A program made the translations under genes and the position numbers. Positions 1 through 12,100 of a stretch of DNA of 64,000 bases are shown piece after piece (within the stretch, counting starts at the first letter, position 1; the number at the start of each line of letters is the position of its first letter). Source of the DNA: Gracilariopsis chorda (lineage: Eukaryota; Rhodophyta; Florideophyceae; Gracilariales; Gracilariaceae); the NCBI GenBank assembly GCA_003194525.1, contig NBIV01000059.1:1-64000 (forward strand), read 5' to 3'. Below the pieces are notes generated by a model, which saw nothing but the letters and a program-made list of their open reading frames with translations, did not search any database and was not told the DNA's origin.

Positions 1-280
1 AACCGTGATTTCTGCCAACCTCTTTCGTTCTTCAATGATGTGAAAGACTTCGAGAAAGTATCCACACACACATGAGCTCAGCCCTTTCCAAAACGATATA
101 TGCTTAGCCAGATATCCTTGCGCTATAATATCTATGGAAAGTAGGTTTAAGGAAAGGACTGCAAAGAGCATATTCCAGGGCGAGAAATTCCCTGGGAGTT
201 ATTCGAAGCAACACTAGTCCCTTTACACAGCAGTACGTCTCCCTGTTCAGGAATAATATCCATATTGCTTCTGGACAGTA

Positions 281-850
281 TTGAAAAGGCAGCGTGTGCT
301 TTCTGAGTGTAGAATGGGATGCACTAATGAGATGAGTACTTCTGGATACAGTGAAATCGTAGGAGCCCGAAGTATTGCTCCTACTAGTACCACTAACGGC
401 AGAAAAACTTCACAATTTGGAAAGGTGGACACAGACAAGTCTCTAATAGGAGTTAAGAAAATTGGTCTTCCGCATCACATCAACACCGAGAAAGAGACAA
501 CAGTATTGGATGCGGTGGAGAGCTCAGGTCCATGCTCGGATCCGAAAGGTGTTGATTTCAGTCCACCTTTTGATCTTGAAGAAAGAAATGAGGAAAATTC
601 AGAGTTGAGACGAAAGCAAGATGAACGGTCTGCGTATCCAGACAGCTCAGATTCTGGAGAATATGAAGATGCCTCACTTCCTATAGAAATATTTCTAGAA
701 GATGAGCAGCCTCCAGCGTACAATCATTTTCACGGCGAAGCACGTAGTGCGCCTCAACGTGAACTTGTGAAACATATGACTGAAGTAGAATCTGAAGATG
801 TAAAAAAATGTGAAACGGACAGCTTTGGACGGCTCATTCCCTTGAGATAA
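281..850 (+). CDS. hypothetical acidic protein inside the MULE
   Basis: An open frame of 189 codons beginning with ATG and rich in Ser, Glu and Asp. I recognise no domain, signal peptide or membrane segment. It lies upstream of the transposase remnants within the same element and on the same strand. It could be an accessory ORF, the region between the Ulp1 and transposase modules, or a chance frame. Its length and the decay around it make it worth recording, but no function can be assigned. Confidence 0.35.
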   Translation: MKRQRVLSECRMGCTNEMSTSGYSEIVGARSIAPTSTTNGRKTSQFGKVDTDKSLIGVKKIGLPHHINTEKETTVLDAVESSGPCSDPKGVDFSPPFDLEERNEENSELRRKQDERSAYPDSSDSGEYEDASLPIEIFLEDEQPPAYNHFHGEARSAPQRELVKHMTEVESEDVKKCETDSFGRLIPLR

Positions 851-1289
851 GACGTATGAAGGAATGTGAAGCTCTCTTCAAGAGAGCAGTCAGCTCGTTC
901 GATGTCAGGCTTACAAGAAAACGCCTTCCGTAGTACAGTTACGAAAGAAATTAGATTTATTGGGCAATTGCTTTGGACCACCAACTGCGCATTCTGGATT
1001 CTTCATATCATACGCACAATCCCGCAGCCACTGCTAGCCCAGACAATACTGATGGTGATTGGGTTCTTAAACGAGCATTCGTAGAATGAAAAATGCGGGT
1101 TGCTCTTTCTAATTTGTCGTAAAAACGGTCGATACGCTTGCTGGCATGGATGACGACGATAGCCTGTCAAGGGATACAGATGCAGAATGAGGACTTGGTC
1201 TCACAATCATGAGCCGATACGTAAGCTTACCATAGGCAGCCTCCCGTTAAATCTTCAAAAAGAAGCTTTTAAGATGTAAAACGAGCTTT

Positions 1290-3308
1290 ATACTCCATTC
1301 AAACACATTATCTCACTATTGGAAGCAAATTACAAGGTCCCAATCGATACAAAGGGCTTACAAAATAAGATTTCGTATTCCAAAGGCGTGGATACCCACT
1401 ACAGGAGAAGTGCATGAGACTTTGTAAGGAACTGATTGCAATCAGAGACGCAAACACCCAGAATCGGGTATTTTCACAGTTGGAGAGAAGGGGAGAATGG
1501 ATTCCGTGGCGTGGACGTATCGACACTGGATGGATGAATACGCACGATACGGATTTGTTCCCGGTAGAAATATCCACTGCAAAGCCATATCCAATCGCTT
1601 AGGACTCCCGCTGCTGACCATTAAGGGCAGAGCAAACGAACACTGTGTGCTCACTTTCTTCATGGCTTTTATCTCTAATGAAACTGAATAATGCTTTACG
1701 AGAATACTATCCCAGTTTCGTTTTAGTATTCAAGCTTCCCCGGCGATGATCACAATTGACCAGAGTATACCGTGTATGAACGCCACTAAGAAGGTCTTAC
1801 CCACGTCATACATTGCCCTTGACGAGTTGCACCTGTATCAGAATCAACTCCGGAATTCTGGGAGCTGGTGCTCAAAGATCGGGTGCAAAGGCATGTCAGA
1901 AGAAATTTCAAGGGACCTTTTCACAATGAAGCAAACAAGAACGGAAAGCAAATTCATTTCCAGGCGGAATGAGCTCGAAAGGAAGTACTTTTACCAGTTT
2001 TAACAAGAACCGCCGCAGTGGTTTAAGTTCTATATCAGAAAAATGCTGAAATGATCGTTGCGTACTAACACAATCGATTCGTTCCATTCCGTTTTATTTG
2101 CCAAGGACAGGGTACACGAAATTCTCAAACTCTTTCTACCGTAGAAATATATTGCAAAGCAAAGTACCATTGTGAAAGATACCCAGCGAGATGCTTCGAT
2201 TAACCAACAGGAGCCGTAATAATCGTTTCGCTTCTAGATCCAAAGTCTTGAAGCCTCAGAGCCTCAAAAACCGGACGATCACACCTTTCAGCTGCCCATA
2301 CCGCAAGCAGTGCTTCATACGCTCATCATCGAGTACACCGCCTACTCGTTGCAAACATTCGTAGATCTAAGCGTCATACCAAGTAGAAATAACGTCGTCT
2401 TTGACGTAAGCATTGAGCCATTGACTGGTGCAAGATGAGCTGATACCAGATTTTATGATGACCATGGTCTAGAAACAGTATTGGTGTTCTTGATGAAATG
2501 GACAGGAACATTACAACCAGGTCACGATACTTCGGAAACAGGAGTAGTCACAGCATCGGTCTACCAAGTTTTTCTCACGAACTTTGTCAATCGGGGTTAC
2601 AATAGCGCTGTAGCCCTTGTGGCATTATGCACCTGTGGTCAACGTGCCATGGCCGGATTTCCATGTCGACACATAGTTAGATGTGCAGTCACGTATCCAG
2701 AGCTGCTAAACCAAAAACCACAGTTAAAAAATTTTCTCGGCAGTCGAGGGCATTTGGAGGCTCTTTTTGACTCCTATTGGAAAGTAAACGATGACGAAGA
2801 AACAAAGATACATCTATCAAGTATGCGGCGGAAGATTGGAAAAACCATGCGCAGGCCAGAAAACCAGATTCCAAAAGTGGGGAAGCCGAAACGGGATGAG
2901 GACAAATGCTGGAACAAAATTAGTTTGCAGATCAATGAAGAGGTAAAACCTTACTTTTCTTGGTCTGACGGACGGGCAGTTTTTGATAAGATGCATCGCT
3001 TAGCAACAGATATCGGAACAATCGCACTTCGCAGCATTAAGATGGTGTTAAAAACTTCAATACAATTTCTTGCGAAAGGCCGAGCCCTAATTGTTCCTGC
3101 AAACCATGTTTATCTGAGCTCAGAGTTCAAAGAGATCTTGTCAGGCCGGAAAATGGATAATGATGAACTTGGTCGTATCATTCTAAATCCAAACATGGAT
3201 TTTAGTCGCAACGAAAAGCGTAAAAGAGGATGCACGGAAATAGTGAAGAAAAAAAGTCATCTAGTTTCAGAGCAACGGCATCCTCGTTGGTCTCGGATAT
3301 CTTCATAG
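1290..3308 (+). pseudogene. MULE (MURA-like) transposase with SWIM zinc finger, degenerate
   Basis: Several frames joined by frameshifts and stops give a recognisable Mutator-type transposase. The order seen is LLEANYKVP near 1317, then WTYRHWMDEY and LPLLTIKGRANE at 1510-1640, then FFMAFISNETE, ITIDQ near 1748 and HLYQNQL near 1830. The final open frame, 2481-3308, holds a SWIM finger with Cys at 2628 and 2634, then Cys and His of FPCRH ending at 2672. MULE transposases use a DDE catalytic core followed by SWIM. Here the first catalytic Asp region reads RNIHCKA, so that Asp is gone, and a stop follows NETE. A basic tail of about 200 residues follows the finger. This is a dead copy; activity would need another source. 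Confidence 0.75.
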
Positions 3309-3417
3309 AGTAGCGTTTTTGACGAGAAGAATGGATCGTCAATTTCCAACGAAGATGTCAATAGTGCAATCGACAAATCTCTTTCAACCAGTTGCATTAC
3401 AAACCATATACCAGCCG

Positions 3418-4152
3418 AAAATGAAATTGCCACAAACACCAAAATGTGAATTGCCAAGACTTAGTAATCTAAACCCACAAATCCCTAACACAAGAACGTA
3501 CGTGCACTTCAAAAAAAAAAATTCGATCGGAAGAGAGTGCAAGTCAGCAGTCTGATGGGCAGTTCAATCGAAGAGAAACAAACCCGAAGAAAGGTACGGG
3601 AAGAAAAAGCTGTTGTGTAGGGTGATGAGAACTTTGATGGGACGATAGCGATTGTTTGCATTGATTGTACAGTGAAGAGCGTGCATTAGCGCGTGCTTTT
3701 CGCGCTCGCGGAGACGCCTGCTGTGTAGGGTGAGAAGCACTGCGATTGGAAGAGAGCGATGGTTGGCTGTTATCGGCACTGAAGAGCGTGCGTTAGCGCC
3801 CGCTTTGTGGGCTTTCGAAGACGGCTGGTGAGTAGGGTGAGGAGCACTGCAATGGGGGGAGAGCGATGGTTTTCCGTCATCGGGCACTGAAAAGCGTGCG
3901 CCAGCGCGCGCTTTTTGCGCTTCGGAATCCAAAGGTGAGTGGCTGTGGCACGTGCGTCCCACGAGCCGCAGCAGAATGACTTGGCACAATGTGAGTGGGT
4001 ACATATCTACATGGGGGCCGTGGCACGCTGAACTCTGCGTTCTGGTTGGTGTGAATAAAATACGTTCTGCTGAGCTGTGGCGGTGGACCTCTGCGTACAG
4101 CTGAGGCCGAAATCTGTGCACTGATTGGTGGAAAATGTACATTTTGTACATT
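3418..4152 (-). repeat. MULE terminal inverted repeat, copy A right end
   Basis: About 735 bp whose reverse complement matches 61512-62255 along its length, with scattered substitutions and small indels. The terminus on the minus strand starts AATGTACAAAATGTACATTT and contains two copies of TGTACA. Long TIRs of this size are typical of MULEs. Minus-strand reading frames across it, up to 268 codons, also occur in the other TIR, but they run through tandem repeats and do not look like genes. Confidence 0.85.
3640..3950. repeat. subterminal tandem repeats inside MULE TIR A
   Basis: Three imperfect units of about 105 bp. Each contains a gagcgatgg or gcgattg word, then gaagagcgtgcgttagcgc-like sequence, then ggtgagnagcactgc. 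The same units occur inverted at about 61770-62055 in the other TIR. Subterminal repeats are common transposase-binding regions in MULEs; that role is inference here. Confidence 0.7.
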
Positions 4153-5195
4153 ACGATGACATTGTTCTGCACCTTCTCGAGCTCGAAAGATGTTTTCCTA
4201 AAATAACCCGGGATGATTATCCAAGTCAAACAGTTGGTCATGGAGCAGCTGCCCGCGCAACAAAAGTTGCTTTCGAAAACGAAGTGGCCGAAGACGAGTA
4301 CGTTGACGCCCAAGACGCATTTGTTGCTACGGTCGCAGTGATTACGAAGCACTTCGCACAGCGCACACACAATGCTTTAATGCTGTCTTTGGACAATGCA
4401 TAAAACCATGCACACATAACAGCCTTTGTTAACCGAGCGTTGGCTGTTCAATCGGATATATCTGCTGAGCTAAAGATGGACGGAGTCGCACTATCGCTCG
4501 AATACCAGAGTCAGGAGCTTTGTCGAGCATTGACGAGGGGTACTGGAAGGCATGGTGATGATATAACTGACCATGTTAGAGAATCTCGTATGGGAAGAGA
4601 AGTTGTGGACAGCACTTTTGACTCTAGCGTCCCGGACTTCGTATTTGTTCGCGGTGAGGTATGTATAACGAAAGAAGACTTGGATGAAGTGAAAGAATCT
4701 GTTGAAAGATCATACAGCAATCCTCGAAATGCGGCCGCTGATGCCCTCAACCACAAGAATCTCAGTGAAGGAAAGGGAAAACGGCTTCGATTTATTGCAT
4801 ATGAAAGTCAATGCAGTCGTGCACGAAACTCATAACACTTTTACTAGTCACTCTGAAACTTTGTCGAAGCTCTCGGGGTGGGCTGTGGTGAAATGCCTAG
4901 ATGCGAAACTTGTGCCGGATTAGATGATGCGAAAGCGTTTGCGATTCAAATCGAAGAAGAAAGATCTCAGTTGCCACTGGAGGACGACGGCATCGTTTTC
5001 AAATTCAACGATTCACGAGCACGCGAACAGGCCGGTCATACCGCTCGTTCGCCTAGGGACGCAATCGCGTATAAGTTTGCTGCCGAGTCAAGAGTCACAA
5101 GATTTGATGACGTGGTGATGCAGGTTTCGCTTGGGGGACTCATAACTACGGTCGCCATTCTTGAACCTGTCAGAATTGATGGTGCGGTAACGTTT
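4153..5195 (+). pseudogene. ligA: NAD+-dependent DNA ligase (LigA family), 5'-truncated pseudogene
   Basis: Adenylation-domain signatures are clear: YDDIVLHLLELE, SQTVGH, MLSLDNA, the KxDG active site as ELKMDGVALSL with Lys at 4473, TRGTGRHGDDIT, then YSNPRNAAADAL and, in the OB region, TARSPRDAIAYKFAAES and ILEPVRIDGA. LigA seals nicks using NAD+; in eukaryotes such an enzyme suggests plastid or acquired origin. Breaks seen: in-frame TAA at 4401, frameshifts near 4810-4835 and near 4880-4920, and loss of everything after the early OB domain. The 5' side stops exactly at the MULE terminus, so the N-terminal part was probably displaced by that insertion. At the 3' side the ligase runs into a TamB-like fragment on the opposite strand. 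Confidence 0.85.
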
Positions 5196-5199
5196 GCGT

Positions 5200-5596
5200 T
5201 CCAGTCCATGGCCTTGGTGGTTCTTGGAGAGTGCTCATCTCTACGAATACCGTATGGTGAAGGTTTGATCATATCCAAGAAAAGAGTGGCCTCTCCCACA
5301 ACGTTTCCGTCCCCAGTTACGCTTGCACTAATGTCTGAGAACTTCAGTAAACCTGCGATAGCGTCCCATTCGAAATGAAGCTTGCCATCCGCCAGAGTAA
5401 GTCGATCGAATGAGGCATGTTCCACAACGCTTCGAGCACAACCACGCAGAACTGGTTCCTCCAAACTTCCAGTCATGTGAGCCTCTCCTTTGACTTGTCC
5501 TTCAACAGGAACAAACTTCTCCACCTCAAAGATATCCAATATGTTGTTCCCGTCAACTTCATGTGCATTTCTCAGCAAAGCGGTTTGTGGTGGCAA
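5200..5596 (-). pseudogene. TamB/TIC236-like (DUF490) fragment
   Basis: The minus-strand frame reads VEGQVKGEAHMTGSLEEPVL, then FDRLTLADGKLHFEWDA, LLKFSDISASVTGDGNV and SPYGIR. This is the beta-repeat style of TamB-family proteins (G-x-L-x-G-x-P-x-L-x-G units), whose plastid member TIC236 spans the intermembrane space. About 130 residues are visible against well over a thousand in the family. No start can be placed: upstream on the minus strand the frame is interrupted by stops near 5625-5670. It abuts the ligase fragment tail to tail near 5195. The assignment rests on pattern, not on a search, and another AsmA-like protein is possible. Confidence 0.45.
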
Positions 5597-5804
5597 CTAT
5601 GCTGCACGTTCGTCCAGGCTGAGCTCGCATATGATCTTCAGGACCACGATCTGGCTGTGCGCCTATATGTTGAGTACATCAATGACATCATTTCGTATAT
5701 ACAGTCATGATGGTAATAGCTGTGATGGCTAACCGGTGTAGGACTTTCAAATTCGAATTGACCGTGGACTACGAATAGTATAACAGCCCTGAAGAAAACA
5801 AGTC

Positions 5805-6464
5805 ATGCTTCGATGTGGATCGCTTATCCGGACGACGTCTATGAGAACCCGTAGACAAGATTACTTCCGACGCCCTCTTCAGTCCTCCAGTTCAATTCAA
5901 CCCACCATGGTCAACACTCCACCCCCCTCCGGCGTAACGGATAACGCGAGAAGCATGGCACATAGAATCGACAAACTCACGTCAAAGTCGCTCAATAGCG
6001 TGAAATCGATGCTCAACAAAGTGGAGCAGCCGGTGAAGATGGCGGATTTTGAAGAATGGACTTCGAAGTTTGAAGCCGTTCTTCCAAAGATGGAAGCCGT
6101 TCTCCCGCAGTTTGAAGCCATTTTCCCGAAGTTTGAAGCCGTTCTCCCGAAGTTTGACGAAATGTCTGGGACACTCAAACGTTTTCAGGAAGGTCTGACA
6201 CAAATGAAAGAAAACATGGACCACTTGAAAAAGGATCTGATGATGTTCATGAAGCATATGACTTCTCATGGAAAGATCGTTAGGGGAGGTATATCGAAAC
6301 CGAACTTAAGGCCGTTTGTAAGTCTGGTACACTTTCACCGCCGCAAACGTGGTCGTGCCGAGATTCCCTACATTACGTCGCTTTCCTCTGAGATCGAGGG
6401 TACTGCTGACACCTTTTGTGTCTGCGGCAGCACTGCTGGAAAGCTGTGTCGCGCTCATGCGTAA
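5805..6464 (+). CDS. hypothetical coiled-coil protein with 7-residue repeats
   Basis: An open frame of 219 codons. A second ATG at 5907 (MVNTPPPS) is an equally good start. Residues about 88-116 consist of near-perfect heptads of the type FEAVLPK, encoded by a 21-bp tandem repeat at about 6068-6158, followed by a Lys/Met-rich helix (LKRFQEGLTQMKENMDHLKK). The heptad pattern predicts a coiled coil. The last 80 residues look unrelated in composition and may be read-through. No known family recognised. No lesion is visible within the repeat part, so this could be a real small gene or its first exon. Confidence 0.4.
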   Translation: MLRCGSLIRTTSMRTRRQDYFRRPLQSSSSIQPTMVNTPPPSGVTDNARSMAHRIDKLTSKSLNSVKSMLNKVEQPVKMADFEEWTSKFEAVLPKMEAVLPQFEAIFPKFEAVLPKFDEMSGTLKRFQEGLTQMKENMDHLKKDLMMFMKHMTSHGKIVRGGISKPNLRPFVSLVHFHRRKRGRAEIPYITSLSSEIEGTADTFCVCGSTAGKLCRAHA

Positions 6465-7642
6465 GGTATACTATACTACGACCATCAAGTAAATCGTTTT
6501 CCTACCTTCCTATCAATGATGCTTGTCTTCCTCTCGCCCTCATTCAAACGCGACGTGATCGAGAAGATGAAACGTCTGCGCGGCCGCAAGACGCGCACCG
6601 CCTGGCGGGCGTGCTGGCCCCCATCATGTCCTACTACCTGTCGTTTGCGATCTTGTTTGCTGATGCTTGGAGCGTCAGCTTCTCGTCACTGCAGCTGCGA
6701 TCGTTGACGTAGAAGCGTTGCCTTGTGCTCTTGTTTCTGTTTCTTCTTTCTTCATCACCCTCTCCAACTCACACACTAGACGCGCACGGCTACGCAGGCG
6801 GTCAGTGCAAGCGGCGCATCCGCGCGCACGACCACTCCCGCGTACGACTGACATGCACGTGAAAAAATGCGGCGCTGACGGAGGAAGGGACCAACGAAAT
6901 GCAGCAGCTTTTGAATAGAACTTGCATTTCTTAAGTGTACGGCCAATCACAATTTTTTCTAAAAACATTCAAACTCCCCTACCCGGAACACAAAACACCA
7001 AAACCCATTACCCACAACACAGAACACCAAAACCCACTAAAACTAAAAATAACGTTTACAAAAACCCCTAAGACGTTCAAATCACATATTTCTACGTCTA
7101 GAGAGCTAGGCCATATACACGAGTTTTTAATTCTTGCAATTTTCATTATGCAAAGTCCAACCTTTAATACTTTGACACATCCACAATCATGAAACGTACA
7201 GGTTACCAGACCAGAAGGGGCTAAAACGTTGCCGAGCGAACAAATATACAACCTTAACAGCCTGTAGCGCTAAACCTTTAAAACGACATCCCAGCTCTCT
7301 AAAACGCCTAATACGGAAAACATTCTTATTAGTATTAACCCCCCTACGGTACCTCGATATAAAATTTTGTACTTCTCCTGTTTTTCTCCAACTGCACCTA
7401 AAACAACTAAAACCTCCTAAAATTGCCATTTCAAGGGAATAAAATAACATAGAACTTTTCTTAATGCTAATATAATGCCGTAAACACCGTTACATGTAAA
7501 AACCCTAAACTTTAGTATAAAGGTTCTTACAATAACATAAAACCTCTCTTAATGCTAAGAACACCAAAGTAAAAACCGCAAGATTTGAAACCTCTAACTT
7601 GTAATATGAGGGCTCTTCATTATTTCTTGGAGGCTCCGTAAT
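6465..7642. other. gene-poor tract, A-rich on the + strand
   Basis: No convincing coding sequence. From about 6985 to 7600 the + strand is strongly A-rich, with many ctaaaac, ccaaaaccca and taaaacc words but no fixed period. Short open frames here have compositions that simply follow this bias. Confidence 0.5.
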
Positions 7643-8250
7643 AAAAGCTCGCTTTTTCTCATTTGTTCTATGTGCGTAAACATCCCCACAATGCTTCGTT
7701 TGGACAAATATGACCAGTACTACAAAGCCCTAAACATTTGTGGAACATTAAAAAAAACGCATTCCTTGGTTTCCACAAATCTCCTAAAAACCGAGCACTT
7801 TCGCCCTTTTGCACAATATGCGTTAACATGCCCTCATTGCATGGTTTTAGAAAATGTTGCAAAAACGAAGCGCTTTTGCAGTTTTGTACAATGTTCAAAA
7901 AAAAGTCCACACTTTGCTTGGTCTCACCTCAATGGCCTAAAACCAAGCGCTTTCGCATATTTCTACAATGTGCGAAAACAGCCCCGCATTGCTAGGTTGC
8001 AGTAAATGTGCTCAAAACCAAGCGCTTTCCATCATTTGCACAATGTGCGTAAACATGCCCGAAATGCTTGCTTTGGGCAAATGTGTCCAAAACCAGGCGC
8101 TTTCGTACATTTGTACAATGTGCGAAATATTCACGTGTTGCTTGGTTTTCGCAAGGCAGCCCAAAACCAAGCGCTTTCCCACATTCTACAAATGAGCCAA
8201 AAAACATCCCACGCGCTTGGTCTGCGAAAAGCCGGCAAAAACCAAGTGCA
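7643..8250. repeat. satellite-like array, about eight units of ~75 bp
   Basis: Units start near 7643, 7725, 7797, 7871, 7948, 8023, 8098 and 8172. The core is accaagcgctttc, then catttgtacaatgtgcg, then aaacatgcc, then gcttggttt. Units diverge from each other by substitutions and 1-4 bp indels, so the array is old. Open frames on both strands across it are repeat artefacts. Confidence 0.8.
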
Positions 8251-8388
8251 TGGAGCATGCGACCAAACCTTGCCAAACCAGCTCAGAAACCATCCCTTTA
8301 AAGCCTCTAACACGCACATATGCGCGCGCGCACTTTCAGGACCTCCATACAAGGTCCTGACAAATCATGACTAAAACCAAGCGCTGGT

Positions 8389-9119
8389 GCACCCTGTAAT
8401 GGCGCGCTAAACCTTTAAAAATGCGCTCAGCTACGCTACTTACACGAGATACACGCAAAACGTGCCATATATGCCTAAAACCAAGCGCAAACGGCGATGT
8501 CAAATCCTCATTTTTTGATGTATGCGCTTGGTTTTTAGCCGACACAAGCAATCTATAATATTTAGCGAGGTTTTTTGAGCTCAAGCGTTTGTTTTATAAC
8601 CGGTGCACCGCGCTTCGTCATCCGCTGAAGGCATGAAAAATGTACATCCAGTGATTCCACCACTCGTTCAACGTTGTGCGTCAGAACCAAGCGCTTGCTG
8701 ACACCCCTCAAAACCAAGCGCAAACCCAAACTTACTTTCAACACTACTATAAGGGCACCCTGTATTTGTGCGCTAAACCTTTAGAGATGTGCTCGATTTC
8801 TCTATTTGTAGAGAATGCACGCGGCACGTGTCATATATGCCAAAAATAAGCGCAAATGGCGATGTAACATCCTAATGTTTTGAAGTAGGGACTTGGTTTT
8901 TACCCGACCCAGGCAATCTATAAACTTAAGCCAGGTGTTCTTAGCTCAAGCGTTTGTTTCATAATCAGCCAGCAGCGCTTCGTCATAGACTGAAGGCATG
9001 AAAAATATTCATACAGCGATTCCAGCACTTGTTCAATGTTTTGCGTTTGAACCAGGCGCTTGCCGACACCCCTCAAAACCAAGCTGAAACCAAAACTTAC
9101 TTGCAACAATGCTGTAAGG
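8389..9119. repeat. tandem duplication, two ~366 bp units
   Basis: Unit 1 is 8389-8754 and unit 2 is 8755-9119. Both begin gcaccctgta and end with a taagg word, and they align throughout with moderate divergence. Both contain aaaccaagcgc and its inverse gcgcttggttt, the same words as the adjacent 75 bp array. This suggests a shared satellite origin. Confidence 0.8.
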
Positions 9120-12100
9120 AAATGATGAAGGCGCGCTTCAAATTGTATGATGGGGCACACATGCGTAAGGTAGTATACAAAGGTAAGGTATGAATCTGAA
9201 GTTGCACCGAGCAAAGACGGCGATGGGGCGCTCTTCCGAAACGCAAGCGATTGTGTCCTATGCCGAATAGAACTGGTCTGAAGACGATGTGATACATGAA
9301 GATACAGCGTGGACAATTAGATGCAGTAAAGCAATTCCCGTGCATCATATTACTGGCCTGCATGGAATGAGGGTTAGTGTGTACAACAGAGGGGGTAACA
9401 AACATTGCAACTGACGCACAGAAACAGCGTACTATCCGTTACTGAACATATGATTATTGTACCTACGGATGTTTGCGAAACCCGCTGCTTACAAGAGTTC
9501 CATCTGACCATGACATTATTCTTGGCAAATAAACCAAATGCATTGCAAATGCCACTAGCTTCATCCACAGAGTTTGATAATGATTAGAAAAACGGTCCCT
9601 GTAAACAACAGCTTTCAAGCAAATCTCTTTTAGATAGTTCTGTGGCAACGTTACATTCAGCAAAATAGTCTTGGCCAGAACACTGCTTAGCAGCGATATG
9701 ATTGTATTTGTGATTTCGTGATATTGTGGAAGCGTTTATTTTAATAGCACCTCGAAGAAGGTTGAGCAGAAACAAGAATAGCTTTTAGGTCACACATAAG
9801 TTGCGGTGAAGTGCTGAGTGACAGATGAAACCATCGGGGTGGTGGCCAGAAACCTGGCGGCTTGGCCGACAAACAAGGTCAGCCAGAGCCGCTGGCGGTG
9901 CTTGATCCGAAATATTACGGTAAGGTTTAATGAAACGCGTACTTGTTCACGTATCATTGAACTGCTGGCACATCCATTCACCCCTTTTTTCGCAGTTATG
10001 AAACGCGCGCACGACACGCTGAGTGAACACGCGCCGCGCAGTGTAGAGCGTGCGTGCATCTGAAGGTTGGCGGTTGAGCGATCGTTGGGGAGCACTCGTT
10101 GGGGAGCACTCGGTGACACGACGTGCATAGAGGCGACTCTTCGTCAATTCTGGTGGGCGTCGGTGTCCCTCAGACGGCACGGTAGCTGGATGATGTCTAT
10201 TGCATCACTTGCTGTGTTAAGCGCGGGCATAAAGACGAAGTGAGTGCACCAGCGAAATGAAGCGACAACCAGCTGCGCGCGATGTCTGCTAAAGCTACCA
10301 ATTATAACCTTTTGCGCATGTTGCATGCGCGGTGGTACACTGCAGTGGTTGGCGCCAAATTCCAAGACGCGCACGACGTGGAAGAACGTCGTGCGATGTG
10401 GTTCCCGTCGCCACCAATTAGCCGCATGTACCCCACAGGTCCAGAATCTCTACTTCGGATTGAGAGGCACCTCTTACGCTCTGTCCCACCTCACACATGT
10501 AACAGTGAACAAAGTGTACCGAAAGTACGTCGTTCTTCGTCATTCTTCGTCGCCTTATCACGAGATATTTTGTTCATCATAAAAATCTGTCAGCAGCAAA
10601 CAGAAGTTTGAAGTTACTCGACGCGCATGCGTTGCGTCACATTGGCTGACAACTCACGTGACCATTTCGGTTCGTCGACGTGCCCGCCAACCGAACAATA
10701 CGCAGCAGACAAGCATAAATGCCTGTGTAAGTTCCATTGTTTCGCGGCTTAAACCTGCGCTCATCGACCAAGTTCCTTCGCCTGCTTTTTCCTATAGCAT
10801 CACATCCTAAGGTCGTACGGCATGGAGCGCAACTGGTAGTTATGCTGCTAAAAGCATAATGGAAAGTACGTAACACCAACTCAGTGCTTTTGTATCAATT
10901 GAAACTTTTTCAACACTGATTCGAAGAAAACGTCATCAAAATTCGTGGCCCAGGAAGATTTTGCTCACGTTCTTGCAGCAGCCGCTGATTTTCAACGCGG
11001 CGGATGCATTTCCGTTCTGAATCTGACTCCGTAGATAACAACACCAAATAAGTGATTCTTGTGCTCCAGAGCACCCTTGCAATGAGCTCGACAATCTCAG
11101 GGAAGCCCAGCACAGCCATCGAGTGCAACGAAGCGTTGAACAAGTTTCCGTAGTGTCCACATCTCTGGAAAGCACGCCGAAGACGAACCTGCCAAAAGCC
11201 ATGCTGGGCACATGGTCTTCCTTGAACTTTTCGAGTGGCAAACGGGAAGGGCTGCTAGGAAACTATGACAACGAGCTTGGACTGCACCGATAAGTTTGCA
11301 TTTGCCCACAAACTCATATTTGACTCCCTAACACCGATTAGCTACTCACGTTTTACATATGCATGTCGTGAGTCTGTTTCTTACAAAAAGGTTCTTGATT
11401 AAAGAAGGTGGTTTGTGGGTTGATTTGAGCAACGTGCCACTTCGCATTGTGCCAGTACAGACCATTACGGATCGACGCCACGAAAACATCGGAAAGCGAC
11501 ACATTCAGTATCACAATTCGTCCTCAGAAATGCCTTCTCAGGCGCCCAACCTCGTCCGAAGAGCTGCCCTGAGAGGATAAGTCGCAAACTATCCCACCAC
11601 CAACCAGATGGCACAAAAGCTTCAAACAGAGCACAATGAAAGGAGAACCTCGCACTTTTCGACTGTCAAAACTAAAATCGCTGCAAGAGAGCACGGCTAT
11701 GGGCAACGTTCTCTTGCGGTCACCTTCGCCCATGAAACGAGCTGCAATCTGCTCCCATCAATCTCAAGTACCGCATCAGGTAAAACGAACTCCTGCTCAA
11801 CCTTTGCCGCAGCCCACAAGCCTTAATTCGTCACCTTTGTCTCCGCGTGGCCTTCCATCCTTCCAAATTGCTTCCAAGGCATTTCATATACTCTAAGAGA
11901 ACCGGAAAAGGGCTGGCTTCAACTCAACATTGCCTTCGTTACCACGGTTGCGAGGAATTGAGCCCGAAGTAGATCGTTTGCTTATGTCGCCGCCACCGAT
12001 GCCAAGGAAAGGAGGGTTGATATTACGAACCTGACAGTACAGCGTTTTGAACCACCAAGTCTCGTGTAAATGAATCGATTCTCAGCAATGGAAAGGCCAT

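Larger units (their letters stand above)
1..4152 (+). mobile_element. Mutator-like element (MULE), 3' part, copy A
   Basis: The window opens inside a MULE. It carries a degenerate transposase with a SWIM zinc finger on the + strand and ends in a long terminal inverted repeat whose outer end is base 4152. The same terminal sequence appears in opposite orientation at 61512, where it starts a second copy carrying an Ulp1-like protease. Matching the two suggests a full element ordered TIR, Ulp1, transposase, TIR, like the Ulp1-carrying MULEs known in plants. The left end lies outside the window, so the target duplication cannot be checked; the nine bases after the terminus are acgatgaca. The outer end abuts DNA ligase coding sequence. 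Confidence 0.75.

Noticed and set aside
3564..4370. 268-codon minus-strand frame and its counterpart at 61513-62070
   Set aside because: Both lie on the MULE inverted repeats and run through tandem units. They share sequence because the TIRs do, and the frame drifts between copies.
7668..8374. Several overlapping frames with shared peptides on both strands
   Set aside because: They are translations of the 75-bp satellite array.
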